Positions 44,784-52,690 of a DNA stretch of 55,403 nucleotides are shown here, piece by piece. Made by a program: the position numbers and the translations under genes. The stretch lies in the NCBI GenBank assembly GCA_903863015.1, contig CAIPAI010000005.1, forward strand, positions 1 to 55,403. The letters are read 5' to 3'. Each line of letters begins with the position of its first letter. Within the stretch, counting starts at the first letter, position 1. Below the pieces are notes generated by a model. That model was given only the letters and a program-made list of their open reading frames with translations, did not search any database and was not told the origin of the DNA. This stretch comes from an uncultured Actinomycetes bacterium (lineage in GTDB: Bacteria; Actinomycetota; Actinomycetes; Nanopelagicales; Nanopelagicaceae).

Positions 44784-45386
44784 TTAGCCTAGTGCGCCCG
44801 GTTCTCGGGGGAAACTTGAAATACCCCGCCATTGCAACTGGGCGACAAATTCCGCAGCTTTCTCTAGGGGGAGGCGACCGTCGCGATTGAGCCAATAGCG
44901 AGCCGTTACTTGTGCGGTTCCAATGAGACCCACACCTAGCATCATCGCCGATTCTTCGGGAAGACCAGTATCGACTGCGATGACGGCACTCACTGCGCGC
45001 GCGCATTCGTAGGTCATGCGATTGAGACGTTCTTGAACTTGTGGCTCGGTGAGTGCGTCGCTTTCAAAGAGCAAGCGGAAAGCTTCACTCTCGCTATCTA
45101 TGAATCTGAAGTAGGCCTCAGTGGTGGCGTGAACGCGGTCCACGTTCTCCTTCTTGGAAGCAATCGCTTTCTGCACTTCATAGACCAACGAATCAATATG
45201 TAGGTCGAGTACCGCAAGATAGAGATCTAATTTGCTGGGAAAGTGTTGATAGAGGACGGGCTTGGTGACCCCGGCCTGCTCAGCAATTTCATCCATTCCG
45301 GCCGCGTGGTAGCCGGCGGTGCTAAAGATCTCCAGGGCAGCGGTGAGGAGTTGGGCACGCCGTTCGTCGCGGGGCAGACGAGTCAT
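44784..45386 (-). CDS. TetR-family regulator
   Basis: 200 residues: the N-terminal HTH (R-R-A-Q-L-L-T-A-A-L-E-I-F-S-T-A-G-Y, then M-D-E-I-A-E-Q-A-G-V-T-K-P-V-L-Y-Q-H-F-P-S-K) is textbook TetR, with a helical ligand-binding domain behind. The ligand is unknown. ATG 45386 follows TACGAT by 6 nt, so the earlier ATG (45428) is not needed. It keeps the mycobacterial position next to DUF3107 and MoeZ (Rv3208). Confidence 0.92.
   Translation of the reverse strand: MTRLPRDERRAQLLTAALEIFSTAGYHAAGMDEIAEQAGVTKPVLYQHFPSKLDLYLAVLDLHIDSLVYEVQKAIASKKENVDRVHATTEAYFRFIDSESEAFRLLFESDALTEPQVQERLNRMTYECARAVSAVIAVDTGLPEESAMMLGVGLIGTAQVTARYWLNRDGRLPLEKAAEFVAQLQWRGISSFPREPGALG
44786..44791 (-). promoter_or_regulatory. 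Predicted -10 box TAGGCT of DUF3107 gene, overlapping the tetR stop
   Basis: TAGGCT on the minus strand; its last T starts the TAA stop of the TetR gene (44784-44786). Start would be about 44779, leaving a leader of about 34 nt with an AAGGAG Shine-Dalgarno before ATG 44745. Confidence 0.45.
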
Positions 45387-45392
45387 GGATTG

Positions 45393-45398
45393 ATCGTA
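45393..45398 (-). promoter_or_regulatory. Predicted -10 box TACGAT, leaderless tetR
   Basis: TACGAT on the minus strand with 6 nt to ATG 45386. Confidence 0.5.
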
Positions 45399-45494
45399 CT
45401 GGGAGTTCGCGCTCCTGGCAGAGGCCACCTCTGAGGCTCAGCCATGACGGGATCGCGCTTGGATTGGCGGGAATAGATCACTCTTTGGCAGGGT

Positions 45495-45500
45495 TAGCCT
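45495..45500 (+). promoter_or_regulatory. Predicted -10 box TAGCCT of moeZ
   Basis: TAGCCT, followed by a leader of about 32 nt that contains GAGGAG before GTG 45539. The same hexamer is used here with a leader, not leaderless. Confidence 0.45.
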
Positions 45501-45538
45501 TAGAGCGCATCGCAATTCAGGTCGATCGAGGAGTACAC

Positions 45539-46726
45539 GTGACGAGCACCCTTCCACCGCTGGTGGCACCGGCCGAGACTCTTACCGTCGATGAAGTCCG
45601 TCGCTATAGCCGTCACTTGATCATTCCTGATGTCGGAATGACCGGACAGAAGCGCCTCAAGAATGCCAAGGTCCTCTGCGTTGGCGCGGGTGGACTCGGC
45701 TCTCCTGCTCTTATGTATCTTGCAGCCGCTGGTGTGGGCACGTTGGGAATTGTGGAGTTCGATACGGTCGATGAATCAAACCTTCAGCGCCAAATTATTC
45801 ATGGCCAGAGCGATATCGGTAAAAGTAAAGCCGAGAGCGCTCGCAATAGTGTGAAAGAAATCAATCCTTACGTAAATGTCATCATTCATGAGACCCGAAT
45901 TGATAATTCCAACGTGATGGAGATTTTTTCGCAGTACGACTTGATCGTTGATGGCACCGACAACTTCGCTACACGTTATTTGGTCAACGACGCATGTGTT
46001 TTGCTCAACAAGCCATACGTGTGGGGCTCTATCTATCGCTTCGATGGACAAGCGAGCGTTTTCTGGAGTGAGCACGGCCCCTGCTATCGCTGCCTCTATC
46101 CAGAACCACCGCCACCCGGAATGGTGCCCAGCTGTGCTGAAGGCGGCGTACTCGGTGTGCTCTGCGCGAGCATTGGTTCTATTCAAGTAACCGAGGCGAT
46201 CAAGGTAATTATGGGTATCGGTGAGCCACTAGTCGGTCGCCTCATGGTTTATGACGCACTCGAGATGAGTTACCGCGCAATCAAAGTTCGTAAGGATCCA
46301 GATTGCCCCATCTGCAGCAAGAATCCCAAGCAAACTGCTTTGCTCGAAGATTACGAAGCTTTCTGTGGTGCGCTCTCTGAAGGAGCAAGCGCTGCCGTTG
46401 TCGATTCCACAATCTCAGTAAACGATCTCAAGGCTCGGATGGATCGTGGCGATGACTTCATGCTCATCGATGTACGTGAAATAAATGAGTGGGAGATCGT
46501 GAAGATCCCCGGAGCAGTGCTTATTCCCAAGCAAGAATTCCTTGATGGATCCGTCTTGGAGAAGTTGCCGCACGATAAGCAGATCATCTTGCATTGCAAG
46601 AGCGGTGCACGCAGCGCTGAGTGCCTAGCAATCATTAAGAATGCAGGCTTCAAAGACGCGGTGCACGTAGGTGGTGGCGTACTCGCTTGGGTGCACTCCA
46701 TTGACCCATCGCTACCTATTTACTAG
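45539..46726 (+). CDS. moeZ: Adenylyltransferase/sulfurtransferase MoeZ
   Basis: 395 residues, a MoeB/ThiF-like E1 domain with G-A-G-G-L-G-S-P near residue 60, catalytic and zinc Cys pairs (C-Y-R-C and C-P-I-C), and a C-terminal rhodanese domain with C-K-S-G-A-R as the active-site loop. It adenylates and then thiolates the C-terminus of small carrier proteins, as in thiamine, molybdopterin and cysteine pathways. GTG 45539 is selected for GAGGAG 5-6 nt upstream; the frame from 45464 includes the promoter. Confidence 0.95.
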   Translation: MTSTLPPLVAPAETLTVDEVRRYSRHLIIPDVGMTGQKRLKNAKVLCVGAGGLGSPALMYLAAAGVGTLGIVEFDTVDESNLQRQIIHGQSDIGKSKAESARNSVKEINPYVNVIIHETRIDNSNVMEIFSQYDLIVDGTDNFATRYLVNDACVLLNKPYVWGSIYRFDGQASVFWSEHGPCYRCLYPEPPPPGMVPSCAEGGVLGVLCASIGSIQVTEAIKVIMGIGEPLVGRLMVYDALEMSYRAIKVRKDPDCPICSKNPKQTALLEDYEAFCGALSEGASAAVVDSTISVNDLKARMDRGDDFMLIDVREINEWEIVKIPGAVLIPKQEFLDGSVLEKLPHDKQIILHCKSGARSAECLAIIKNAGFKDAVHVGGGVLAWVHSIDPSLPIY

Positions 46727-46779
46727 GTGTCGCACCTGTACCTTCTGCAATAGCAGGCTTTCTCTGGCACTATGTCCGC

Positions 46780-46980
46780 ATGTCTGAAACTACTGAAGGT
46801 CCAACAAAAGTCACTTTGATCCCAGATGGCCCACTCATGGTCACGGGTGAAGTAGAGATCTGCGACAACGACGGCAACGTTTTGCGTACTGCCTCCAAGA
46901 TTTCGCTCTGTCGTTGCGGTCACTCCGAGATCAAGCCGTACTGCGATGGCGCGCACAAGCGAAATAACTTTAAGGCCTAA
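46780..46980 (+). CDS. CDGSH iron-sulfur domain protein
   Basis: A 66-residue protein. The CDGSH cluster motif is C-R-C-G-H-S-E-I-K-P-Y-C-D-G-A-H, with 3 Cys and 1 His ligands for a 2Fe-2S cluster. Redox or Fe-S transfer function is likely. No Shine-Dalgarno; a weak CACTAT box lies 6 nt before the ATG. The stop overlaps the convergent kinase gene (CTAA). Confidence 0.9.
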   Translation: MSETTEGPTKVTLIPDGPLMVTGEVEICDNDGNVLRTASKISLCRCGHSEIKPYCDGAHKRNNFKA

Positions 46981-47912
46981 GCGCGCGCTCTTCCGTAGAC
47001 AGTCACAGCTGCAGGCAATGATCGAAGTCTGAGTTCTTTGCTGCGTCCGAGCGGCTCCCCATCGAGTTGGATGGGTAGCGCGCGATCAGCACGCAAGGTG
47101 ATGACCGATAGGTCGTGCCGTTGAATCGAGCCGCGCGGAGTGAGCCCCATTGATAAAGCGATTGTGGCGGGGATAAGACGGGCTAGCCGAATATCTCGCA
47201 GACCCATGAGATCTAGACCGGTAGCAAAACTTGCTCGGGGCGTTGGGTGGATCGCTTGATTTCCTTTGTAGGTGTAGGGATCGGTATTGGCCACGAGTGC
47301 CAGACCAAGACGTAGCGATTCTTCGACATAGAGAAGTGGTGCGTGTTCTTCCACAATCAAAGTGCGAGAAACCTCTCGACTCGTAGCGCGCCAATAGAGC
47401 GAGGCTGACGAGCGATTCCCACGCTGACGCTCTCGATCAACCCGCTCCACGATGGCACCGTCAAAACCGATACCTGCGCAAAATGTGAAGATGCGCTCTT
47501 CGGCGCCGAGCGGACTCTCCCAAGAGGCTAATCCCAAAGAAATTTCTGTGCGGTTTGCCCGTTTGATCGACTCAAGTAATTGATGGGTGGCTTCCACGGG
47601 ATCGTTACGAAAACCAAGCGCTCTAGCAAAAACGTTCGTGCTTCCGGTGGGGATGATCCCCAGCGCAGCGCCGCGGGACTTGCCGGTCGTGAAATCGATC
47701 AAACCGTTGCAGACTTCGTTGACTGTTCCATCTCCGCCGCAAGCGATCACCAATTCAGCATCGAGCGAGGCGGCGAGGGCTACACCGTGGCCACGAGCAT
47801 CTGTTTCTACGACCTCGAGATCAAGCTCGGAGCGTAAGGCTCGCTCCACTACTCGTTGGGTGGCGCTGCTCGCACCCGTAGATTGCGGGTTGATCACTAG
47901 TAGCGCGCGCAT
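46977..47912 (-). CDS. Diacylglycerol kinase-family lipid kinase
   Basis: 311 residues. N-terminal V-I-N-P-Q-S-T-G, catalytic A-C-G-G-D-G-T-V-N-E-V near residue 60, then I-I-P-T-G-S-T-N-V-F-A-R. The family phosphorylates diacylglycerol or sphingoid lipids, in lipid turnover or cell-envelope lipid synthesis. Leaderless, with TAGCCT 6 nt before ATG 47912. Confidence 0.9.
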   Translation of the reverse strand: MRALLVINPQSTGASSATQRVVERALRSELDLEVVETDARGHGVALAASLDAELVIACGGDGTVNEVCNGLIDFTTGKSRGAALGIIPTGSTNVFARALGFRNDPVEATHQLLESIKRANRTEISLGLASWESPLGAEERIFTFCAGIGFDGAIVERVDRERQRGNRSSASLYWRATSREVSRTLIVEEHAPLLYVEESLRLGLALVANTDPYTYKGNQAIHPTPRASFATGLDLMGLRDIRLARLIPATIALSMGLTPRGSIQRHDLSVITLRADRALPIQLDGEPLGRSKELRLRSLPAAVTVYGRARA

Positions 47913-47918
47913 AAATAC

Positions 47919-47928
47919 AGGCTAGCCT
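47919..47928. promoter_or_regulatory. Palindromic bidirectional leaderless promoter AGGCTAGCCT
   Basis: A perfect 10-bp palindrome. Each strand reads TAGCCT (minus 47919-47924; plus 47923-47928) and each box is exactly 6 nt from its start codon (47912 and 47935). The two open reading frames are only 22 bp apart. Confidence 0.65.
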
Positions 47929-47934
47929 TTTCCT

Positions 47935-48330
47935 GTGACCCCCAGCGAATCCACCGGCCGGCGCCCGCCAAGTGCAACCTTGCCGCGGTGGACTGCTGCG
48001 CTCCTGGGCGTTGAAGTTCTCGCACTTCTCGTGCTGGCGTTCTCTTTTATCTATTTCTTGCTCACTGGGTCACCGCGTCATCTTGCGGCTGCACTCTTTG
48101 AGATCGCGCTCTTTCTTGCAGGGGCAGTTGGATTGATGGCGGCCACGAAAGGAATGCGCGAGGGGCGCCACTTCGGAAGGTCTCCCGCGATTGTTGCAAA
48201 CATCATTGCGATACCAGTGGCCTATTCCCAAGGGCAGGCAGGAAATTTCTGGATCGCCATTCCACTTGCTCTCATTGCGGTGGCAATCATTCTTGGAATT
48301 AGTTCCACGCTACGCGGTGAAAGTAAGTAA
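47935..48330 (+). CDS. Small four-helix membrane protein, function unknown
   Basis: 131 residues; hydrophobic segments at about 20-45, 53-70, 83-97 and 104-121. I do not recognise a family. GTG 47935 is leaderless by the TAGCCT-N6 arrangement. It is followed 5 nt later by the degenerate GGDEF gene, so both may work in one signalling unit. Confidence 0.65.
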   Translation: MTPSESTGRRPPSATLPRWTAALLGVEVLALLVLAFSFIYFLLTGSPRHLAAALFEIALFLAGAVGLMAATKGMREGRHFGRSPAIVANIIAIPVAYSQGQAGNFWIAIPLALIAVAIILGISSTLRGESK

Positions 48331-48335
48331 GAGTC

Positions 48336-48800
48336 ATGGGCGAGTGGTCTGATCCGCTCACTGGGTTAGATAGCGCGCCGTATTTTCGTGAACACGTTCA
48401 GGATCTACTCGCTCGCAGACCTGAAACTTTTCAACCTTTTCTCTATGGAGTAAGTCGAATCAATAAATTCGAGGAGATTGTCGAGGGAAGCTCTTCCTCT
48501 TTTGGAGATGCACTTCTGGTGAGCGCGGCGCACGCGGCCCAATTGATTGTGCGCGGAGGAGATCGAGTGGGCAGGCTGGGTAGGGACCACTTTGGATTTG
48601 CGTTATTAGCGGCTCACCAATCGGAAGCTTCCGCGTGTGAAGCGCGATTGCGTACCGCACTCACATATCACGATTTTGCATCTCAAAAGTTTGAATTACA
48701 TTTTGCATTTATCTGGATTGGCGACAGCAGAAGCACACTTGCTGAAATCGAATACGACATTGATTTAGCACTCGCGCTTCACGACCCCAAAAAGGAGTAG
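48336..48800 (+). CDS. Degenerate GGDEF-like domain protein
   Basis: 154 residues. The N-terminal D-P-L-T-G-L-D-S-A-P-Y-F-R-E matches the GGDEF family start, and R-V-G-R-L-G-R-D-H-F-G-F-A-L-L occupies the catalytic hairpin: GRDHF at about 82-86 instead of GGDEF. The Gly and Glu needed for c-di-GMP synthesis are gone, so a catalytic cyclase is unlikely; it may bind GTP or c-di-GMP, or be a structural remnant. The whole length is close to a single domain. It follows the small membrane protein directly. Confidence 0.7.
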   Translation: MGEWSDPLTGLDSAPYFREHVQDLLARRPETFQPFLYGVSRINKFEEIVEGSSSSFGDALLVSAAHAAQLIVRGGDRVGRLGRDHFGFALLAAHQSEASACEARLRTALTYHDFASQKFELHFAFIWIGDSRSTLAEIEYDIDLALALHDPKKE

Positions 48801-48803
48801 AAC

Positions 48804-49274
48804 TTACTTAGCGAAACCTTCTAACTCCTCACCATCGAGGCGATAGACCGTCCAATCCGACATTGGCTTGGCGCCGACACTCTTGTAGAACTCGATGGCT
48901 GGTGCGTTCCAGTCAAGAACCCACCATTCCAAGCGGGCATACCCGCGTTCAACGCAACGAGCAGCTAACGTTTTCAGGAGCGCCTTACCAACACCTTGCC
49001 CGCGCCGTTCGGGCTTCACGTATAAATCCTCTAGGTAGATTCCATGGCGTCCGCGCCACGTGGAGTAGTTGATGTACCAGACCGCAAACCCGATGACCTC
49101 GTCGCCATCGACAGCCACATCTCCGAAGAGATATGGCTTCTGCGCAAAGAGTGCTTCCTGTAAGTCCGCATCGGTCGAGAGCACGCTCTCTGGGCTCTTC
49201 TCGTAGATGGCGAGATCAATGATGAGCTGATGGATGGCTGCCACGTCTGAAGGTTGCGCAGGGCGAATGTGCAT
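48804..49274 (-). CDS. GNAT-family N-acetyltransferase
   Basis: 156 residues, typical single GNAT domain with the acetyl-CoA loop R-R-G-Q-G-V-G-K-A-L near residue 95 and W-W-V-L-D-W-N-A-P-A-I-E-F-Y-K-S-V-G-A at the C-terminal side, the diamine/spermidine acetyltransferase-like form. The substrate is unproven. ATG 49274 with TACAAT 6 nt upstream (leaderless). Confidence 0.88.
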   Translation of the reverse strand: MHIRPAQPSDVAAIHQLIIDLAIYEKSPESVLSTDADLQEALFAQKPYLFGDVAVDGDEVIGFAVWYINYSTWRGRHGIYLEDLYVKPERRGQGVGKALLKTLAARCVERGYARLEWWVLDWNAPAIEFYKSVGAKPMSDWTVYRLDGEELEGFAK

Positions 49275-49280
49275 TCACTG

Positions 49281-49286
49281 ATTGTA
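49281..49286 (-). promoter_or_regulatory. Predicted -10 box TACAAT, leaderless acetyltransferase gene
   Basis: TACAAT on the minus strand with 6 nt to ATG 49274. Confidence 0.5.
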
Positions 49287-49361
49287 TGCATTCAGGGGGT
49301 TATTTACTGGGGTGGGGGAGGAAGTGCCGGCCGGAGCGGGGCTCGCCTCCACCATCTGGGG

Positions 49362-50315
49362 ATGGAAAACGCTGAATTGCTAGGCGAGCTTGCGCCGTTG
49401 ATGGCAGATGTCACGGTTGAGGAAATCTGGATCAATTCTCCCACCCGTATTTATGTGGCACGAGAGGGGCGCCCAGAATTGACGTCGATCGTCATGTCCA
49501 CTCAGCGAGTGCAGGAATTAGTGGAACGCCTCCTGCTGCACTCTCATAGAAGAGTTGATCTGAGCCACCCATTCGTAGACGCCACGCTGCCAGATGGGAG
49601 TCGCCTCCATGTTGCCATTCCCACGGTCACTGCCAAACATTGGGCGGTGAATATTCGCAAACATCTCGTGAAGGCGCATTCACTCGCGGAATTAGAGAAG
49701 CGCGGCGTCACTTCACCTGATCAAACAGCTCAATTGCTTTGTTTGATCATGGAAGGTAAATCAATCTTGGTCAGCGGAGGAACTCACACGGGCAAAACCA
49801 CGATGCTTAATGCCTTGCTATCCGAAAGCCCACCAGATAATCGCGTGATTACCATTGAAGAAGTTTTTGAATTAGATCCGTACGTGCGCGACTTGGTTGC
49901 ACTTCAAACGCGTGAGGCCTCGCATGGAGGAGAGGGTGCAATTGATCTTCGCCGATTAGTAAAAGAGGCACTGCGTATGCGTCCTTCTCGAATTGTGGTG
50001 GGCGAGGTGCGTGGTGCTGAAGCGCTTGACCTCTTGATCGCGTTAAACGCAGGAGTTCCGGGAGCGGCAAGTATTCACGCCAATTCAGCCGCAGAGGCAA
50101 TCGAGAAATTGACCTTGCTTCCGTTACTTGCCGGCGAGAATCTGCCACTGAATTTCATCAACTCACTGATTGGGAGAGTCATCGATGCCGTCGTCCACTT
50201 GGAGATCGACTCGGAGAGTGGGGAGCGATACGTATCAGAAATAATGGGTGTTGAATGGCGTGACGGTGAAATGCAGTATTTGCATCGCCGCCGCACACTG
50301 CAGGAATCAGCATGA
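49362..50315 (+). CDS. tadA: TadA/CpaF-type pilus assembly ATPase
   Basis: 317 residues, a type IV/II secretion ATPase: Walker A S-G-G-T-H-T-G-K-T-T near residue 140, I-T-I-E-E acidic motif near 165, V-G-E-V-R-G-A-E-A-L (Walker B) near 210, and H-A-N-S-A (His box). The N-terminal domain is short. It powers assembly of Flp/Tad pili or secretion. ATG 49362 is used since upstream extensions hit the non-coding gap; CACCAT 6 nt upstream is a weak -10. The stop overlaps the next ATG. Confidence 0.9.
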   Translation: MENAELLGELAPLMADVTVEEIWINSPTRIYVAREGRPELTSIVMSTQRVQELVERLLLHSHRRVDLSHPFVDATLPDGSRLHVAIPTVTAKHWAVNIRKHLVKAHSLAELEKRGVTSPDQTAQLLCLIMEGKSILVSGGTHTGKTTMLNALLSESPPDNRVITIEEVFELDPYVRDLVALQTREASHGGEGAIDLRRLVKEALRMRPSRIVVGEVRGAEALDLLIALNAGVPGAASIHANSAAEAIEKLTLLPLLAGENLPLNFINSLIGRVIDAVVHLEIDSESGERYVSEIMGVEWRDGEMQYLHRRRTLQESA

Positions 50316-50878
50316 AGAGATCCATGTTGCAGAGAAGTGCGACCGAAATTCCAGAGCGGGAATGGCCAGCCACTTTTGAGTACCTCGCCTCCAACTTGCG
50401 AAGTAGCATGCCCATCCCGCAAGCACTCGCCGCACTTGCTGAACGCGGAAGTGATGAGATGAAGAGCATCTTTCGACATGTGCGACGCGATCTGGCTCTT
50501 GGTATGCCTCTTGAAGCGGCCACTTTCATATTGAATGAGAGTCACCACGGCGAGCGACTTCGGCACATCTTGCTGCTTGGGCGGGAAGTGGGTGTCGATC
50601 ATCTCCCCGAACTTCTACTGATCTCTGCGCGCTTTATTCGGCGCGATATCGAAGTCAAAGAAGAGGTGAAAGTTCGGCAGGGTTGGGTGATAAACGGCGC
50701 CAGGCTCGGGCTCATCGCGCCTTGGGCAATCTTGCTCTTGCTCATGACTCGAGCAAGCACGCGAGCAGCGATGTTTACGACCGCCGGTGGACTGGTGATC
50801 GCCGGCGGGGCAGGAGCGTGCCTGCTTGCAGCCTGGTGGATGAAGCGCGCGTCACAGATTCCTGGGATTAGTCGATGA
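50312..50878 (+). CDS. tadB: TadB-like type II secretion F-domain protein (short)
   Basis: 188 residues, a T2SSF domain cut to its core: E-Y-L-A-S-N-L-R-S-S-M-P-I-P-Q-A-L near the start and two C-terminal membrane helices (about 130-150, 155-175). TadB proteins are usually longer, with N-terminal membrane segments, so this is a shortened form. Coupled to tadA by ATGA. Confidence 0.82.
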   Translation: MKRSMLQRSATEIPEREWPATFEYLASNLRSSMPIPQALAALAERGSDEMKSIFRHVRRDLALGMPLEAATFILNESHHGERLRHILLLGREVGVDHLPELLLISARFIRRDIEVKEEVKVRQGWVINGARLGLIAPWAILLLLMTRASTRAAMFTTAGGLVIAGGAGACLLAAWWMKRASQIPGISR

Positions 50879-51693
50879 CACTTTTACTCGCCGCAGTTCT
50901 CTTGGCAATGGGTCTGACGATGAACGCCACTCATCGACGCGATACCGAGGAGTGGATGATTGAGTCCCTTACCCCTTTTATTCGTCAGGTGGATCCTTTT
51001 CTGTTGGATTCCACTCCTGTTGATCAATCACGTTTACGAGCAGCTGGCATCATCACGCTTGAAGAGCAGCACGTCCATTTCAAAACGCGCAGGCAGACAG
51101 TGGGAATTGGTGCACTCCTAGGTGCGCTCATTGCGCTAGCCAGCAACAGCACTCTGCTGGTCATATTCTTCACGACAATTGCGGCTGCGATGTTCGCGCT
51201 GATTGCTGATACGTGGCGATTACGGCGACGAGAGAGTCGTTTCCAATTGGAGCTGCGCCAAGACTTTCCAGATGTTGTCGAACAAATTGCGCTCTCAGCA
51301 GTTGCAGGCGAGAGCATCTTCTTTGCGCTACGTCGAGTGGCTCGTGGTGCGTCAACATTTTCGCACTCACTCTCGGATGTCATTTATAAGGTGGAGCACG
51401 GAGAGGCGCTCATGGATGTACTTACTCACTGGGCGCACTGGTATCAAATCCCCGGAGGAGAGCGGTTAGTTGATGCCATCCTTATTTCGCAAGTCCATGG
51501 ATCACCATTGGCTCCGCTTCTGCTCAACCATGCACATGAGGTTCGTGAAGAGAGCCGACGCGCACTCCTCGAAGCTTGCGGCAAGAGTGAAATTGCAATG
51601 GCAATTCCGGTGGTCTTCCTGATACTGCCGGTCACCGTTCTTTTCGCGCTCTACCCAAGTTTGGCCCAACTCAATTTGATGGCTTTCGGCTAG
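50875..51693 (+). CDS. tadC: TadC-like type II secretion F-domain protein
   Basis: 272 residues: N-terminal helix, hydrophobic region about 72-110, a T2SSF domain (F-P-D-V-V-E-Q-I-A-L-S-A-V-A-G-E-S) from about 115 to 230, and a last helix at 240-262. It pairs with TadB as the inner-membrane platform. Coupled to tadB by ATGA. Confidence 0.85.
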   Translation: MTLLLAAVLLAMGLTMNATHRRDTEEWMIESLTPFIRQVDPFLLDSTPVDQSRLRAAGIITLEEQHVHFKTRRQTVGIGALLGALIALASNSTLLVIFFTTIAAAMFALIADTWRLRRRESRFQLELRQDFPDVVEQIALSAVAGESIFFALRRVARGASTFSHSLSDVIYKVEHGEALMDVLTHWAHWYQIPGGERLVDAILISQVHGSPLAPLLLNHAHEVREESRRALLEACGKSEIAMAIPVVFLILPVTVLFALYPSLAQLNLMAFG

Positions 51694-51722
51694 CACACCA
51701 CCTACAAATGAAGGAGATTGTT

Positions 51723-51932
51723 ATGGAAATGATTAATCGAAAGCTCTTTGCGTGCTCCTATTGGATTCGTCGGAGAGTGTTGGAGCCGATGAAGAATTCT
51801 CGAGGAGACGTCCCTGGTTGGGTTCTTGTTGTTTTGATGACTGCTGGATTGGTCACAGTTCTCTGGGCAGTGGCTGGACCTCGACTTTCGGCGATGCTTG
51901 CCAGGGCACTTGATGCGGTCTCTTCTCAGTAA
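51723..51932 (+). CDS. Small Flp/Tad-locus pilin-like membrane protein
   Basis: 69 residues with a single helix: V-P-G-W-V-L-V-V-L-M-T-A-G-L-V-T-V-L-W-A-V-A-G, a sequence type found in actinobacterial tad loci beside TadC. It may be the pilin subunit; the helix is preceded by R-G-D-V-P-G-W. No prepilin peptidase gene is in the window. AAGGAG lies 6 nt before ATG 51723. Confidence 0.72.
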   Translation: MEMINRKLFACSYWIRRRVLEPMKNSRGDVPGWVLVVLMTAGLVTVLWAVAGPRLSAMLARALDAVSSQ

Positions 51933-52302
51933 GTTGTCCCCCCGAAGAATTCGCCGGCTTTCGTGCGATGAGCGGGGAAATGTCGAGTCCTTTTTAGTCC
52001 TTGTTCCGCTCACCATGCTATTTCTTGGAGTCCTGACGTTGCTTCTTTACCTACAAATTCGCATCAGCGCTTTAGGGGTGGTCATGACATTGGCACGCGA
52101 AGCTTCGCTCTCAACACAATTTGAAGAGGGCCAAAGTGCTGCGCGTAATAAATTGCGTCAGGTGGGAGTGATGGAACCAATCAACATTCGATTCGAGAAT
52201 GGCATGTCCGCCGGGTTAGAGACTGTCGTGGTGAGTATCGAGGGGCGCACCGCGGTAGGTATCCCGATCTCCCTCGAGGTGACTGCGGCTGCCGAGCGGT
52301 AG
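51913..52302 (+). CDS. TadE-like pseudopilin
   Basis: 129 residues. A basic stretch then D-E-R-G-N-V-E-S-F-L-V-L-V-P-L-T-M-L-F-L, the TadE/TadG N-terminal helix with Glu following Gly, then a soluble beta domain. A minor pilin of the Tad system. Overlaps the preceding gene by 20 nt. Start codon uncertain (ATG 51913 is taken). Confidence 0.78.
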   Translation: MRSLLSKLSPRRIRRLSCDERGNVESFLVLVPLTMLFLGVLTLLLYLQIRISALGVVMTLAREASLSTQFEEGQSAARNKLRQVGVMEPINIRFENGMSAGLETVVVSIEGRTAVGIPISLEVTAAAER

Positions 52303-52304
52303 TG

Positions 52305-52688
52305 CTAAATGCACTCCTGGCAGGTACCAATAATTTCTAAACGATGTTCCATCTCGCTAAAGCCTTCGCTGGCACCCAGTCGCTCGGCGAGCGCTTCGGC
52401 CTCCGGTGCTTGAAATTCCACGCTCTTTCCACACTTGCGGCAGAGCAGATGGTGATGGTGGTGTGAACCACAGAGCCGAAAGCGTGATTCGCCATCGTTA
52501 TCAATGAAGACGTCGAGGTCTCCATCGTTTACTAAGTCGCTCAGCGCGCGGTAGATCGTGGAGAGCCCGACTTTGGAACCCTCCATTTCGGAGTAGAGCT
52601 CCTTCGCGCTAATAAATTCTTTTCGTGTTTTCAGAAAATCAATGATAGAAGTACGTTGACGGGTGTTTCTCTTTGTGGGCGCGTTCAT
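52305..52688 (-). CDS. Fur-family metal regulator (Zur-like)
   Basis: 127 residues: winged-helix N-terminus (R-Q-R-T-S-I-I-D-F-L, S-T-I-Y-R-A-L-S-D-L near residue 43), then the sensor site H-H-H-H-H-L-L-C and two CxxC pairs (C-R-K-C and C-Q-E-C) for structural zinc. Co-oriented with and directly after a ZIP transporter gene (2 nt gap), which suggests a zinc-uptake regulator rather than an iron regulator, but metal specificity is inferred. Confidence 0.87.
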   Translation of the reverse strand: MNAPTKRNTRQRTSIIDFLKTRKEFISAKELYSEMEGSKVGLSTIYRALSDLVNDGDLDVFIDNDGESRFRLCGSHHHHHLLCRKCGKSVEFQAPEAEALAERLGASEGFSEMEHRLEIIGTCQECI

Positions 52689-52690
52689 AA

